Shown: positions 18,655-26,642 of the stretch, in pieces
Layout of the letters: each line of letters starts with the position of its first letter
Numbering within the stretch: the stretch's first letter is position 1
Source: Niallia taxi
GTDB lineage: Bacteria > Bacillota > Bacilli > Bacillales > Cytobacillaceae
Length of the DNA stretch: 64,000 nt
Direction: 5' to 3'
Assembly: GCF_004005475.1 (NCBI RefSeq)
Contig: NZ_RZTZ01000016.1
Location: forward strand, 1-64,000
Notes under the pieces: model-generated
Seen by the model: the letters and a program-made list of their open reading frames with translations, nothing else
What the model was told of the DNA's origin: nothing
Database searches by the model: none
Program-made: the position numbers and the translations under genes

Positions 18655-18775
18655 ACAAATCCACTGGTATACCCACATAAAAACTGTGGATAATGTGCAT
18701 AAACCTGTGGAATACTTCTATACCATAGTTTTAGCATGTGTATAAATTCGTGTATAACTGATCTATTTTTCCACA
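18649..18775. promoter_or_regulatory. Cluster of DnaA-box-like sites
   Basis: Four exact TTATNCACA boxes: 18649-18657 (plus, TTATCCACA), 18685-18693 (minus, TTATCCACA), 18694-18702 (minus, TTATGCACA) and 18737-18745 (minus, TTATACACA). Two one-mismatch boxes follow: 18749-18757 (minus) and 18767-18775 (plus). All lie in 127 bp of AT-rich DNA between two convergent genes, where no promoter is needed. Confidence 0.6.
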
Positions 18776-18787
18776 ATGTCTTAATAA

Positions 18788-18822
18788 GAAAATCCACCAG
18801 TTAGTTTACTGGTGGATTTTTG
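18788..18822. terminator. Bidirectional terminator
   Basis: AAAATCCACCAGT and ACTGGTGGATTTT form a 13-bp perfect stem with a 6-nt loop and T-rich exit. It lies just after the end of the minus-strand small ORF at 18836 and also faces yfhE. Confidence 0.9.
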
Positions 18823-18835
18823 TCGTGCTTCGATA

Positions 18836-19018
18836 CTAAAGTTCTCTGCCAGAGACTTGCCTGTCTTGCAGCATTCTCAATTTATCTTGATAATAGCAAT
18901 ATTTTTGGAAATACATGTTTCTATCTAAACCTAATACAGCTTTATTCGATTTTTGTGAATACTTGTTAATAAGCCTGATATAATAGCGAATTTTTATAGA
19001 TTGAATAATGGCATCCAT
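18836..19018 (-). CDS. Small basic protein of unknown function
   Basis: A 60-aa protein, rich in Tyr, Lys, Arg and Gln, with helical content (SIKIRYYIRLINKYSQKSNK) and no signal peptide. I do not recognise it. Support for being real: TGGAGGAATATTA directly before the ATG, a near-consensus sigma-A promoter 120 nt upstream (TTGACA, 17 nt, TATTAT), a strong terminator after it, and a striking set of palindromes in its leader and promoter. The basic, helical character would suit a nucleic-acid-binding or regulatory role, but this is only a guess. Confidence 0.65.
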   Translation of the reverse strand: MDAIIQSIKIRYYIRLINKYSQKSNKAVLGLDRNMYFQKYCYYQDKLRMLQDRQVSGREL

Positions 19019-19041
19019 TAATATTCCTCCAATGATAAACC

Positions 19042-19193
19042 GTTCTTTATAAAGAACCGGTAGGTAAAAAAATAACGTTCTTTATAAATGTATTCTTTAT
19101 AAAGAACAATTTTTGTTTGTTATTACGTATTATTGAATAAATAATACGATGATTTGTTCTTTATGTCAATATGTTTTGTTTTTTATAACGAAC
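19042..19193 (-). promoter_or_regulatory. Promoter with array of 16-bp palindromes
   Basis: Promoter on the minus strand: TTGACA (19169-19164), 17 nt, TATTAT (19146-19141). Palindromes of the type GTTCTTTATAAAGAAC occur at 19042-19057 (perfect), 19077-19092 (left half intact), 19092-19107 (one mismatch), 19156-19171 (left half, over the -35/spacer) and 19178-19193 (two mismatches). The sites flank and cover the promoter as repressor operators do. The binding protein is unknown. Confidence 0.65.
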
Positions 19194-19206
19194 TTTTTAC
19201 ACAAAA

Positions 19207-19237
19207 AAAATAACCCCTTTCTTTAAGGGGTATTAAT
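19207..19237 (-). terminator. Terminator after the ATP-grasp gene
   Basis: AATACCCCTT pairs with AAGGGGTTATT around a short loop, followed by TTTTTTTGTG on the minus strand. It lies just after the stop at 19242. Confidence 0.85.
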
Positions 19238-19241
19238 TTGC

Positions 19242-20312
19242 TTATAAATGAACAATTTTTGACGACTGAAAGACATTATCTTTTAAAACTATCTCTTTCT
19301 CTAAATAGCTTGATTTCACACCGAAATGTGGGCGGAATTGTTTTATAGCTTTTTTCCCTTGCAGTAGCAGCAGAATTGCTCTGTATGGCATATTAATACC
19401 TGCTAGGCAGCTGTAATGCAGTCCTCCAGACATTCTTGGGTTAATTTCTAGTAGCTTTGGAATGCCATTCTGATATTTCACTTGTATATTATATATAAAC
19501 GGAATTTTTAGTGTGTCATTAATATCTTTAGCCAGCTTTAGTAGAACAGGGTTGTCCTCTAGCTCCCTGAGCCTTCCTTTTCCCTTTTTTCTTGGAATGG
19601 CAGCCATAAGTTTGCCGTCATATGAAAGACAATCAATACTGTATTCATATCCTTCTAGATATTCAAGCACCATTAGTGGTGGAAAGACCGTTTGCTGCTT
19701 TAGAATCTCATAAGCAGAATCAAAGGATATATTAGCATTAATTCCTTGATAGAAAAGCTCTTCAATTGAATCAGGCTGTTCTTGCACAAGTCTAAATCCG
19801 TTTCCTCCCTCACCAATTACCGGCTTAAAACAGACTTTATGACCCTTTTTTCTTAAAGCTGTATATGCCTCTTTAAAACTTTCTGCATTGTTGACAATAA
19901 TATAATCTGGTATATTTACAGCCGTCTTGAGGATGGGATGCTGCTGCATCAATTTATAAGTTGCCTCTTTGTCATCAAGCATTTCCATCAATGGCGCATC
20001 AGGACATACAAGGACCTTAACACCAATTTGCTCGAATTTAGACAGGTTCTTTGCTATAAGCACATTCTCTTTTCTTGGAACAAATATATTTATGCGATGA
20101 ATTTTGCAAAATCGCAGACAAAATTCAATATAATCCTCCCCAGCTATATCTGGTTCTATAAATGCTGCATCGCAATAACTTAAATATGCGGCATGTTCAT
20201 TATGTGAGGTTCCATACACCTCAAATTCCATCCCATCTGCATTATATTTAATCATGTCAATAAAGTGAGCAGCTGTTGTGAACCATTGATTAAACCATAT
20301 TTTTTTCTTCAT
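19242..20312 (-). CDS. ATP-grasp enzyme of unknown substrate
   Basis: A 356-aa protein with the ATP-grasp layout of carbamoyl-phosphate synthase/BL00235-type ligases: an N-terminal pre-ATP-grasp Rossmann-like part (1-115, with FVPRKENVL), the ATP-binding part with CFKPVIGEGGNGFRL and QTVFPPLMVLEYLEGYEYSI, and the metal-binding end LLEINPRMSGGLHYSC. Such enzymes join a carboxylate to an amine or thiol through an acyl phosphate. Start at 20312 is chosen because AAAGGA lies 8 nt upstream and it gives MKKKIWFNQW; an upstream reading to 20357 has no ribosome site. The neighbours (a small ORF, a lactonase) do not reveal the substrate. Confidence 0.85.
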   Translation of the reverse strand: MKKKIWFNQWFTTAAHFIDMIKYNADGMEFEVYGTSHNEHAAYLSYCDAAFIEPDIAGEDYIEFCLRFCKIHRINIFVPRKENVLIAKNLSKFEQIGVKVLVCPDAPLMEMLDDKEATYKLMQQHPILKTAVNIPDYIIVNNAESFKEAYTALRKKGHKVCFKPVIGEGGNGFRLVQEQPDSIEELFYQGINANISFDSAYEILKQQTVFPPLMVLEYLEGYEYSIDCLSYDGKLMAAIPRKKGKGRLRELEDNPVLLKLAKDINDTLKIPFIYNIQVKYQNGIPKLLEINPRMSGGLHYSCLAGINMPYRAILLLLQGKKAIKQFRPHFGVKSSYLEKEIVLKDNVFQSSKIVHL

Positions 20313-20541
20313 TTTCCTATCCTTTCCATAATACTGCATTGCTATTATCTCTCTCAAACTAACAGTATGCTCAAACTTTTTTTATTTATACACAAATTCC
20401 AATAATGCCTTCTTGTTCAGGTGTTTTCCTTCTGCTTACGTCCTGAATTTTCTCTCTATTTATAATTTGAGAGTTCTTTTATTAGTGAGTGGGCTTACAA
20501 TTTGCTATAATATATTTAAATCTTTTAAAGGAGTCCTGTTC

Positions 20542-21600
20542 ATGACAAATTCAAAAAAGTTCATAGGTTATGTAGGTACATATACAAAGTCAACTAGTAA
20601 GGGAATCTATTCATTCGTTCTGGATACAGAGGAAAAGAAAATTACTAATGTCGAACTGGCAGCTGAATTGGAAAACCCGACATATGCAACAGTTTCTAAA
20701 GATAATAAATACTTATATGCTGTAGGTAAGGAAGGCTCACTTGGAGGAGTGGCAGCTTATACTGTTGACCCTGCTACAGGCAAGCTTGAATTCATTAATA
20801 AGCAGTTCACTGAAGGCGCTTCCCCATGTCATGTTAGTGTAGATAACAACAAAAGCTACACACTTACTGGAAATTACCATAAAGGGACTGTTGAAGCGTA
20901 TCCGTTAAATGCTGATGGAGCTGTTCAGGAATTAACTGCAAAGGTAGAACATACAGGTACAGGGCCAAATACTGCACGCCAAGAAAAACCTCATATGCAC
21001 TTCACTGGTTTTACACCTGATGAGCGTTTTGTCGTTTCTGTTGATCTTGGAATCGATAAAGTGGAAACATACAAGCTTACAGATGGAAAGCTAGAAACAG
21101 TATGCAGCCTGTCTGTGAAGCCTGGAAGTGGTCCAAGACATATCGCATTCCACCCGAATGGCAAATTCGCTTATGTGATGACAGAATTAAGCAATGAAGT
21201 CATTACATTATCTTATAACAGCGAAACTGGCGAATTAAAAGACTTGCAATATATCTCTGCATTACCAATCGACTTTACTGAAAACAGCCAAGGCAGTGCT
21301 ATTCACCTGTCATCTGATGGCAAATTTGTCTATGCAGGAAATCGCGGACATAATTCAATTGCCCTTTTCAGTGTTAACAGCGAAACTGGTACATTGACAT
21401 TTATTGAACATACGTCAACAGAAGGAAATTGGCCTCGTGATTTCGTTCTTGATCCAACAGAGCAATTCGTTGTTGCATCTAACGAGCAATCAGACACACT
21501 TACTCTTTTTGAAAGAGATGAAGCTACAGGTAAATTGACTTTGCTTCAATCAGAAATTCACGCTCCAGAACCAGTTTGTGTGAAATTCTTGAACTATTAA
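20542..21600 (+). CDS. pgl: 6-phosphogluconolactonase (beta-propeller type)
   Basis: Hydrolyses 6-phosphogluconolactone in the pentose phosphate pathway. The 352-aa protein is the seven-bladed propeller lactonase (YkgB) type. Propeller repeats recur as YATVSKDNKYLYAVG, PRHIAFHPNGKFAYVM, IHLSSDGKFVYAGNRGHNSI and WPRDFVLDPTEQFVVASNE. Start at 20542: AAAGGAG is 10 nt upstream; a longer frame to 20413 lacks support and contains an unlikely hydrophobic lead. A strong terminator follows. As in B. subtilis (ykgB, ykhA), the thioesterase gene ykhA is close by. Confidence 0.9.
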   Translation: MTNSKKFIGYVGTYTKSTSKGIYSFVLDTEEKKITNVELAAELENPTYATVSKDNKYLYAVGKEGSLGGVAAYTVDPATGKLEFINKQFTEGASPCHVSVDNNKSYTLTGNYHKGTVEAYPLNADGAVQELTAKVEHTGTGPNTARQEKPHMHFTGFTPDERFVVSVDLGIDKVETYKLTDGKLETVCSLSVKPGSGPRHIAFHPNGKFAYVMTELSNEVITLSYNSETGELKDLQYISALPIDFTENSQGSAIHLSSDGKFVYAGNRGHNSIALFSVNSETGTLTFIEHTSTEGNWPRDFVLDPTEQFVVASNEQSDTLTLFERDEATGKLTLLQSEIHAPEPVCVKFLNY

Positions 21601-21627
21601 TAAGTAAATAAGCACCTGATATCGTGT

Positions 21628-21669
21628 AAACCCCAGTCGACAATTGAATTCGACTGGGGTTTATTATTT
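21628..21669 (+). terminator. Terminator after pgl
   Basis: CCCCAGTCGA and TCGACTGGGG form a 10-bp stem with a 9-nt loop, followed by TTTATTATTT. Confidence 0.9.
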
Positions 21670-21802
21670 CCCAAAATATCACTGAAAATGGTATATTCCA
21701 TGACTGCCTCGACTGCAAAGTAACTTAAAATGTTTAATCCTATTTCTAAATCTAGAAAGTAGATTTACCTTTTTTTATCTTGTGCCGTCACATATAAGTA
21801 TC

Positions 21803-21846
21803 GATAAAAAAAGCCGACAAACTTATAAAAAAAAGTTTGTCGGCAG
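21803..21846 (-). terminator. Terminator after ykhA
   Basis: GCCGACAAACTT and AAGTTTGTCGGC form a perfect 12-bp stem with an 8-nt A/T loop; on the minus strand a TTTTTTT run follows. It lies 36 nt beyond the ykhA stop. Confidence 0.9.
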
Positions 21847-21881
21847 ACTGCATTGATATACTTAACCATCTTGTTTATTAT

Positions 21882-22403
21882 TTAAATCCAAGGTGCGTCT
21901 GTCTTAACAACCTTCGCAAATGCCTTGCTGTGTTCCCTTCTGTCTTTTCTCACCTTTACCCGCTGTTCTGCTGTGTTAAAAAGCATATGCTCTTCCGCTG
22001 ATTGAGGAACGATTTGTGGAATTTTTGTCGGTTTGCCTTCCTCATCAAGCGCTACAAATGTTAAAAATGATGTTGCAGCAAGCTTACGTTCACCAGTTTT
22101 TAAGTTTTCTGCCACTACTTTAACAAATACCTCCATCGAGGATCTGCCTGTATGTGTAACATATGACTCTAGGCATACTGAATCAGTCGGCCTTATAGGC
22201 ATCAGAAAATCGACGGAATCTGTTGAAGCTGTAACGACATTGCTTCTTGAATGCCTTGATGCTGAAATGGAAGCTACATCATCAATATAGCTCATCAGCT
22301 TCCCCCCAAATAAAGAATTATGATTGTTTGTATCAATCGGGAAGATTCGGCTTGTTTTTACTACTAATGAGTCTTTGCAAAATTTCTCTGTTGGCATATT
22401 CAA
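21882..22403 (-). CDS. ykhA: Acyl-CoA thioesterase YkhA
   Basis: A 173-aa hot-dog-fold thioesterase that hydrolyses acyl-CoA. The family signature is clear: DTNNHNSLFGGKLMSYIDDV (Asn and Asp in the active region), then ASRHSRSNVVTASTDSVDFL and HTGRSSMEVFVKV. A TTG start at 22403 fits best, 9 nt after AGGAG; the ATG two codons on is a weaker option. Length matches B. subtilis YkhA. A strong terminator separates it from pgl. Confidence 0.92.
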   Translation of the reverse strand: MNMPTEKFCKDSLVVKTSRIFPIDTNNHNSLFGGKLMSYIDDVASISASRHSRSNVVTASTDSVDFLMPIRPTDSVCLESYVTHTGRSSMEVFVKVVAENLKTGERKLAATSFLTFVALDEEGKPTKIPQIVPQSAEEHMLFNTAEQRVKVRKDRREHSKAFAKVVKTDAPWI

Positions 22404-22475
22404 AATGCTGCACTCCTTTTTATGCCTATTGTGACTGCTTCCGAAGATGATATTTAAGGGCCAATAAAAAGTAGC

Positions 22476-24035
22476 CTATTTGCTTTCTTCTTTGCATAAT
22501 GGCAATTCCAATAAAAATATTGTAGTAGAACCGTCGGATTTTTGTAAAGATAAAAGTCCTCCAAGCGCTTTTGCCAAAAGCAGGCTGTACGGCAAACCGA
22601 GTCCAAGCCCCCGCTCTACATCCTTTTTATTTTTCCCTCTATAGAAGCGTTCGAAAATATAATGCTGCTCTTCAATCGGAATTCCATAGCCATTATCCTC
22701 TACCATTATCAGGATATCATCATTGTCGTATTTCAAGCTGACTGACAGCTCGCCAACAGCCTTGCCTTTGATAGCATGAAGGCTATTATTGAGCAGGTTA
22801 ACAATGATTTGCTGCAGCCGAACACTGTCCGCGTTAGCATATACAGGCTTTTCCATACTATTATAGGTTATCTTTACATTTTTTAATGCATCTGCATGGA
22901 CGATTTCCCATTGATAGATAATTTCTTTGACAGCAGCCTGAATGTTTATCTTTTCGAGCTTCACTCTGATGGAGCCTGCACTGAAGCTGTTGAAATCAAG
23001 CAAATCCTCCACCATACTTTGCAGTCTTTTGGCTTCCTTCAAGCTCATCGCCAAAAACTCTTTTTTTCTGCTGTCTGAAATGATATCATCATTCACTGCT
23101 TGAACAAGGGCACTAATGGAGGTAATCGGTGTTTTTAGTTCATGTGTAACTCCTGCAAGGAGCTGTGTACGCAGACCTTCTAATATTTGCAGCCTGTTCG
23201 TCATTTCATTAAAGGACAGCACAAGCTGATGCAACTCCTTCTCTTGCACATCCTCACTTAGGCGAATATCATAGTTTCCATTCATTAAGTTTTGGGCCGC
23301 ATTCGCTACTTCCTCCACCGGCTTTGCCAGCTTCTTCGACAAGGAATAGATGACAAGCCAGCCAAGAATTGCAAGACCTGTTAAAAGCAGTCCAAGCAGC
23401 TGGTACTCCTCTGTATTTATGCGAAGCTGATCATGGGGCTGGATAATATACACATTGCCCACTAATTTATCATCCTTCTCTATCGGAGCAATTACAACAG
23501 ATGCCTTTCGTTTATCGCTAAGCGTTATCGTTTTAACCGTCAGCTCTTCGACCATATCCATAGCCTTTATTTGTTCAAGCTGACCAATATTATTAGGTGT
23601 AGGTTCATTTATCACATTCCCCTGTTTATTACCATTTGGGCCCATATCCTGCATGGGAGAAAGAAGATTTATCTCGTCTGAGTCGTCCTTTATATAAACA
23701 CTCATCGGCTGATAAATGCTTTGTGAATCCTGTCTATCCTGCATAAAAGGGAATCTGATGTCTGTAATATTCTCTAGCTCCTCGTCAGATGCCCTGCCGG
23801 CAATTTCCTGGGCAACGAACTTTGTCAGCTCAAGCCTATTTTCTAAGGCATTATGTCTAATCCAAATAATGGAAACAACACCAATAATAACAAGTCCGAG
23901 TATTAACGTGAATAAATATCTTTTTGTCCAATAGTATAGTAGCGGAGTTTTCTCCTTACTTTTTCTCTTGAATATAGAATTGATAGCCGAGTCCGCGTAA
24001 TGTTTTAATTTCCCCATATTCTGCATCCCATCCAT
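22476..24035 (-). CDS. Sensor histidine kinase (HAMP-HisKA-HATPase)
   Basis: A 519-aa membrane kinase. After a basic N-terminus come TM1 (about 35-55), an extracytoplasmic sensor of about 150 residues, TM2 (about 208-225), HAMP (about 230-280), the phosphoacceptor H-box GVTHELKTPITSISAL, an N-box (QIIVNLLNNSLHA) and G-boxes (VEDNGYGIP, GLGLGLPYSL). Its partner is the OmpR-type regulator directly upstream. Translation appears to begin inside the regulator gene: the only suitable ATGs (24035 and two soon after) lie within it, an 80-nt overlap. AGGAAA precedes the first. The signal is unknown; the adjacent MacAB-like exporter is the likely target. Confidence 0.9.
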   Translation of the reverse strand: MDGMQNMGKLKHYADSAINSIFKRKSKEKTPLLYYWTKRYLFTLILGLVIIGVVSIIWIRHNALENRLELTKFVAQEIAGRASDEELENITDIRFPFMQDRQDSQSIYQPMSVYIKDDSDEINLLSPMQDMGPNGNKQGNVINEPTPNNIGQLEQIKAMDMVEELTVKTITLSDKRKASVVIAPIEKDDKLVGNVYIIQPHDQLRINTEEYQLLGLLLTGLAILGWLVIYSLSKKLAKPVEEVANAAQNLMNGNYDIRLSEDVQEKELHQLVLSFNEMTNRLQILEGLRTQLLAGVTHELKTPITSISALVQAVNDDIISDSRKKEFLAMSLKEAKRLQSMVEDLLDFNSFSAGSIRVKLEKINIQAAVKEIIYQWEIVHADALKNVKITYNSMEKPVYANADSVRLQQIIVNLLNNSLHAIKGKAVGELSVSLKYDNDDILIMVEDNGYGIPIEEQHYIFERFYRGKNKKDVERGLGLGLPYSLLLAKALGGLLSLQKSDGSTTIFLLELPLCKEESK

Positions 24036-24645
24036 TCAAAGATTTCCTGATTCTTTTAATCGCCAAATCAACTGCTCTGTCACTGCCATCATAATCCCTG
24101 CCCCACACATGGTCGAGCAGCTGGTCTCTCGTAAAGGTCTGATTTGGATTTTCAGCTAAAAACAGCAACACCGATAAATCTCTCGGTGTAAACGGGACCT
24201 CAATGCCATTCAGGAATATTTGATGGGAAAGATTATTTATTTTTAAATTTCCGTAATAGGTCACATCCTCTTCTGCCTGGTACTGAGGCGATCTGCGCAG
24301 AACAGCCTGAACCCTTGCTATCACTTCTTCTGCAACGAATGGCTTAGTTATATAATCATCTGCACCCGTGTCAAATCCTTTCAGCTTTTGATCTGTATCT
24401 GAAAGAGCAGTGAGCATGATAACAGGACAAGCACTTTTTTTGCGAATATGTGCAAGCACTTCCCAGCCGTCCATATGTGGCATCATGACATCAAGCAGCA
24501 CCAATGCTGGCACTGCTTCGTCCAGCTTCTCCAATGCCTCTTGTCCATTGTATGCATAGCTGACAGCAAAGCCTTCCTTTTCAAGGTAGGCGCCAAGCAC
24601 CATGCTTATTGCCAATTCATCTTCCACAATTAATATATGTTTCAT
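23956..24645 (-). CDS. OmpR/PhoB-family response regulator
   Basis: A 229-aa two-domain regulator: receiver at 1-115 with VEDE acidic pocket, phosphorylation Asp in LVLLDVMMPHMDGWE, Thr in MLTALSD and Lys in ITKPF; winged helix at 130-229 with FTPRDLSVLLFLAENPNQTF, DQLLDHVWG and AIKRIRKSLNG. It is cotranscribed with the kinase whose start lies within its 3' end. Upstream lies a hairpin and then the exporter operon, so the pair is likely to regulate that exporter. Confidence 0.92.
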   Translation of the reverse strand: MKHILIVEDELAISMVLGAYLEKEGFAVSYAYNGQEALEKLDEAVPALVLLDVMMPHMDGWEVLAHIRKKSACPVIMLTALSDTDQKLKGFDTGADDYITKPFVAEEVIARVQAVLRRSPQYQAEEDVTYYGNLKINNLSHQIFLNGIEVPFTPRDLSVLLFLAENPNQTFTRDQLLDHVWGRDYDGSDRAVDLAIKRIRKSLNGWDAEYGEIKTLRGLGYQFYIQEKK

Positions 24646-24715
24646 TCTATTAAGTCCTTTTTTGTTTTTTACTCATTATACAAGAAGCAAGTGCCAAAAA
24701 ACTACCACTATAAAA

Positions 24716-24760
24716 GAGGATCAGGCTTTTACTAGTTACTGATAGTAAAAGCCTGATCCC
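24716..24760. terminator. Hairpin between exporter operon and regulator
   Basis: GATCAGGCTTTTACTA and TAGTAAAAGCCTGATC form a 16-bp perfect stem with an 8-nt loop. The minus-strand tail is CTCTTTTATAG and the plus-strand tail CCCATTTTTTA, so termination of the exporter operon may be partial, letting some transcripts continue into the two-component genes. Confidence 0.75.
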
Positions 24761-24765
24761 ATTTT

Positions 24766-25944
24766 TTATTGATATCTTAATGCCTCTAGCGGGCTTAAGT
24801 TTGATGCTTTGTTTGCAGGGAATATTCCGAAGATAATTCCGATCAATATGGAGAAGGATACAGAACCTCCGACAATCCACCAAGTGATTTGCATCGTCAT
24901 ATCTAGCATGCTTGACAGAACTTCAGCACTTCCAAGCCCAATCAATGCACCAAGGATACCGCCAAATGCACTTAATACAACTGCTTCAATCAAGAATTGG
25001 AGCATAATGTCTTTCTTCTTCGCACCAATTGCTTTTCTAATTCCGATTTCTCTTGTTCTCTCCGTTACAGAAACAAGCATGATATTCATGATACCAATTC
25101 CCCCAACAATCAAGGAAATGCTCGCAATACCTGCAAGAAGCAATGTCATCGTGTTGCTGACAGAATCAAGTGCATCAGATACAGAAGACTGATTACGGAC
25201 AGAATAAGATGTTTCATCTCCGCCAAACTGGTTGTACAGATCCTGCTCCATCTTCGCCATTCCGATTTCAACAGCATCCTCAGAAGACATTTTTACTGTT
25301 GCAGATGTTACATATGTCTGTCCGATAAAACGCTGTGCCGTAGTGAAAGGAATCAATACTTGGTCATCGACAGAGCCTGACAGCTCTTCACCTTGCTCCT
25401 CTAACACACCAATTACTTTAAATGTTGTGCCATCGATTTTAATCGACTGGTCAACAGCATTGGAGAATCCGAACAATTCTGTCGCAACATTAGAGCCTAA
25501 CACAACTACTTTATTACGGTTATCAAGATCAATATCCATAATGTTACGCCCTGTACGGACTGTTATGTCATTAACATTTTCATAAGAAGTGTTAACACCT
25601 GCCACCGTAACCCCTTCACTTGATGTAGTGCCGTTTTTCAATGTACTGCTAGTAGTAACAGTCGGTGAAACAGCCTCTACCTCTGACAAGTCTTCAAACG
25701 ACATGAGTTCGTCATATGTGACAACTTCTTCATCACTTGAGTTGCCTGACAGTGAGATGGAAACCGTCGTGCTTCCTAGACTGGAAACCTCATCTGATAC
25801 CGATTGAGAAGCACCCATACCTAAAGAGGTCAAGGCAATTACGGCGGCAACTCCAATAATGATACCAAGCATCGTCAAGATTGCTCTTAACTTATTCATT
25901 GTTATGTTTTTAAAAGATATTTTTATCGCTTGCCCTAATTTCAA
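24766..25944 (-). CDS. yknZ: MacB/YknZ-type ABC transporter permease
   Basis: A 392-aa permease with one N-terminal helix (about 20-42), a large extracytoplasmic MacB_PCD domain (about 45-270) rich in Ser/Thr/Val, and three C-terminal FtsX helices starting at LLLAGIASISLIVGGIGIMN, with the signature SVTERTREIGIRKAIGAKKKDI. MacB-type permeases transmit ATPase energy across the membrane to a partner adaptor rather than forming a classic channel. The ATG overlaps the ATPase stop by 4 nt. Closest recognised match is B. subtilis YknZ of the YknWXYZ transporter, which protects against the SDP toxin; the actual substrate here is unknown. Confidence 0.88.
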   Translation of the reverse strand: MKLGQAIKISFKNITMNKLRAILTMLGIIIGVAAVIALTSLGMGASQSVSDEVSSLGSTTVSISLSGNSSDEEVVTYDELMSFEDLSEVEAVSPTVTTSSTLKNGTTSSEGVTVAGVNTSYENVNDITVRTGRNIMDIDLDNRNKVVVLGSNVATELFGFSNAVDQSIKIDGTTFKVIGVLEEQGEELSGSVDDQVLIPFTTAQRFIGQTYVTSATVKMSSEDAVEIGMAKMEQDLYNQFGGDETSYSVRNQSSVSDALDSVSNTMTLLLAGIASISLIVGGIGIMNIMLVSVTERTREIGIRKAIGAKKKDIMLQFLIEAVVLSAFGGILGALIGLGSAEVLSSMLDMTMQITWWIVGGSVSFSILIGIIFGIFPANKASNLSPLEALRYQ

Positions 25945-26642
25945 GAAACTCCTACCTCCTTTTCCTCCCTAAGTCTTCCATCTTGAATACGAATAACTCG
26001 CTTTGCCTGCTTGGCAATTTCAAGATCATGGGTGATTAATATAATTGTATGGCCTTGTTTATTTAAATCCTTAATAAGCTTCATTACTTCAACACCTGTT
26101 TTGCTGTCTAAAGCACCTGTTGGTTCATCAGCAAGCAGGATTGGCGGGTTTCCAGCAAGAGCACGAGCAATTGCTACACGCTGCTGCTGGCCTCCTGACA
26201 ATTCAGTCGGTCTATGACCGGCACGCTCCAGCAAGCCTACCTTTTTTAAAGCGGTCAAGGCAATTTCTTTTCGTTCCTTACTGTTAAGTCCTCTGTATAT
26301 TAGCGGCAGCTCTACATTTTCAAATGCAGATTGCTTTGTGAGCAAATTAAATGATTGGAAAATAAAACCGATTTTATGGTTTCTCACATCTGCAAGCTGC
26401 TTGCTTTTTAATTGAAAGACATTTTGTCCATCAAGGAAGTATTCACCAGAGTCTGGCATATCCAAACAGCCGATCATATTCATCAAGGTCGATTTTCCTG
26501 ACCCTGATGGACCGATGATGGCGATAAAGTCGCCTTTATTAATCGAGAAGCTCACATTATCCAGTGCCTTAACAGTCTCTCCGCCAAGTGTATATTCCTT
26601 ATTTAAGTTCTTTATTTCAACAATTCTATTCTCTTCAATCAT
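25941..26642 (-). CDS. yknY: MacB/LolD-type ABC ATPase
   Basis: A 233-aa ATP-binding protein: Walker [15 protein letters not shown]-loop FIFQSFNLL, signature [15 protein letters not shown], Walker [13 protein letters not shown], and H-switch THD. The ADEPTGALD and GCLDMPDSG features place it in the LolD/MacB group that pairs with FtsX-type permeases. It overlaps both neighbours by 1 to 4 nt, so the three genes are translationally coupled. It supplies ATP hydrolysis for the exporter. Confidence 0.93.
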   Translation of the reverse strand: MIEENRIVEIKNLNKEYTLGGETVKALDNVSFSINKGDFIAIIGPSGSGKSTLMNMIGCLDMPDSGEYFLDGQNVFQLKSKQLADVRNHKIGFIFQSFNLLTKQSAFENVELPLIYRGLNSKERKEIALTALKKVGLLERAGHRPTELSGGQQQRVAIARALAGNPPILLADEPTGALDSKTGVEVMKLIKDLNKQGHTIILITHDLEIAKQAKRVIRIQDGRLREEKEVGVS

